From: Sapria himalayana
Taxonomy: Eukaryota > Streptophyta > Magnoliopsida > Malpighiales > Rafflesiaceae
Assembly: GCA_029783825.1 (NCBI GenBank)
Contig: JAREIK010000755.1
Span: forward strand, 420,035-484,034
Direction of reading: 5' to 3'
Length of the DNA stretch: 64,000 nucleotides
Made by a program: the position numbers and the translations under genes. Shown here in pieces: positions 63,879 through 64,000 of the stretch (position 1 is the first letter of the stretch; each line of letters starts with the position of its first letter). The notes under the pieces are model-generated. The model was not told where the DNA came from. It saw only the letters and a program-made list of their open reading frames with translations, and ran no database searches.

Positions 63879-64000
63879 ACAAATTGATAGACAAATTGAT
63901 AGATATATTAATAGATAGATAGATAGTAGATAAATAGACAAATAGATAGACATATAGATAGATAGGTAGGTAGGTAGGTAGGTAAATAGATATATAAATA
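63879..64000. repeat. Degenerate GATA/GACA satellite, block 7
   Basis: The array resumes immediately after the CACTA element with ACAAATTGATAGACAAATTG and runs past the window end. A GGTA/TAGG run of about six units lies at 63964-63984. No gene is seen. Confidence 0.95.

Noticed and set aside
1..64000. Telomeric or canonical centromeric satellite
   Set aside because: No TTTAGGG-type array and no 150-180 bp satellite monomer was seen; a GATA array alone does not identify a centromere.

Overview
This looks like intergenic heterochromatin of a large, AT-rich seed-plant nuclear genome. The plant assignment rests on the inserted elements: a plant-type LINE (an ORF1 with a DUF4283-like domain and a CCHC knuckle, an ORF2 ending in a plant-style RNase H), a CACTA (En/Spm) DNA transposon, a Ty1/copia remnant, and broken exons resembling plant tripeptidyl peptidase II and a SWIB-domain protein. 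I found no intact host gene, no tRNA or rRNA gene, no CRISPR array and no prokaryotic feature. The species cannot be named from the sequence.

About two thirds of the window (roughly 42 kb in seven blocks) is a degenerate GATA/GACA tetranucleotide satellite: 1-1440, 4895-10330, 11657-27380, 29725-34954, 41670-50056, 50411-55894 and 63879-64000. Its minus strand (TATC) lacks stop codons in any frame, so it yields many artefactual Tyr-Leu-Ser-Ile open frames. The array is not a simple repeat. It contains nested tandem duplications (periods near 24, 36, 350, 520, 1000, 2250 and 4250 bp), GATT-rich sub-domains, (AT)n islands, and rare CAGG-rich islands that recur about 5 kb apart in the right half.

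Layout: 1-1440 array; 1441-4894 a non-array island with decayed SWIB-like and tripeptidyl-peptidase-II-like exons, a 38-bp minisatellite and one unidentified minus-strand open frame; 4895-10330 array; 10330-11656 AT-rich palindromic blocks and unrecognised unique DNA; 11657-27380 array; about 27390-29724 an old LINE copy with three stops in each ORF and its 3' half missing; 29725-34954 array; 34955-41669 a nearly full-length LINE with a poly(A) tail and target-site duplication, whose only obvious coding defect in ORF2 is one stop codon; 41670-50056 array; 50057-50410 a Ty1/copia RNase H remnant on the minus strand; 50411-55894 array; 55895-63878 a complete but decayed CACTA element with a 3-bp target-site duplication; then array to the end.

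The elements do not form a pathway. They are a dated series of insertions into one satellite. The intact LINE interrupts one copy of a duplicated array segment, and the uninterrupted sister copy acts as an empty site. The CACTA element can be removed on paper to restore the array phrase exactly. The old LINE ends just where a duplicated array block begins, suggesting that satellite rearrangement erased its 3' half.
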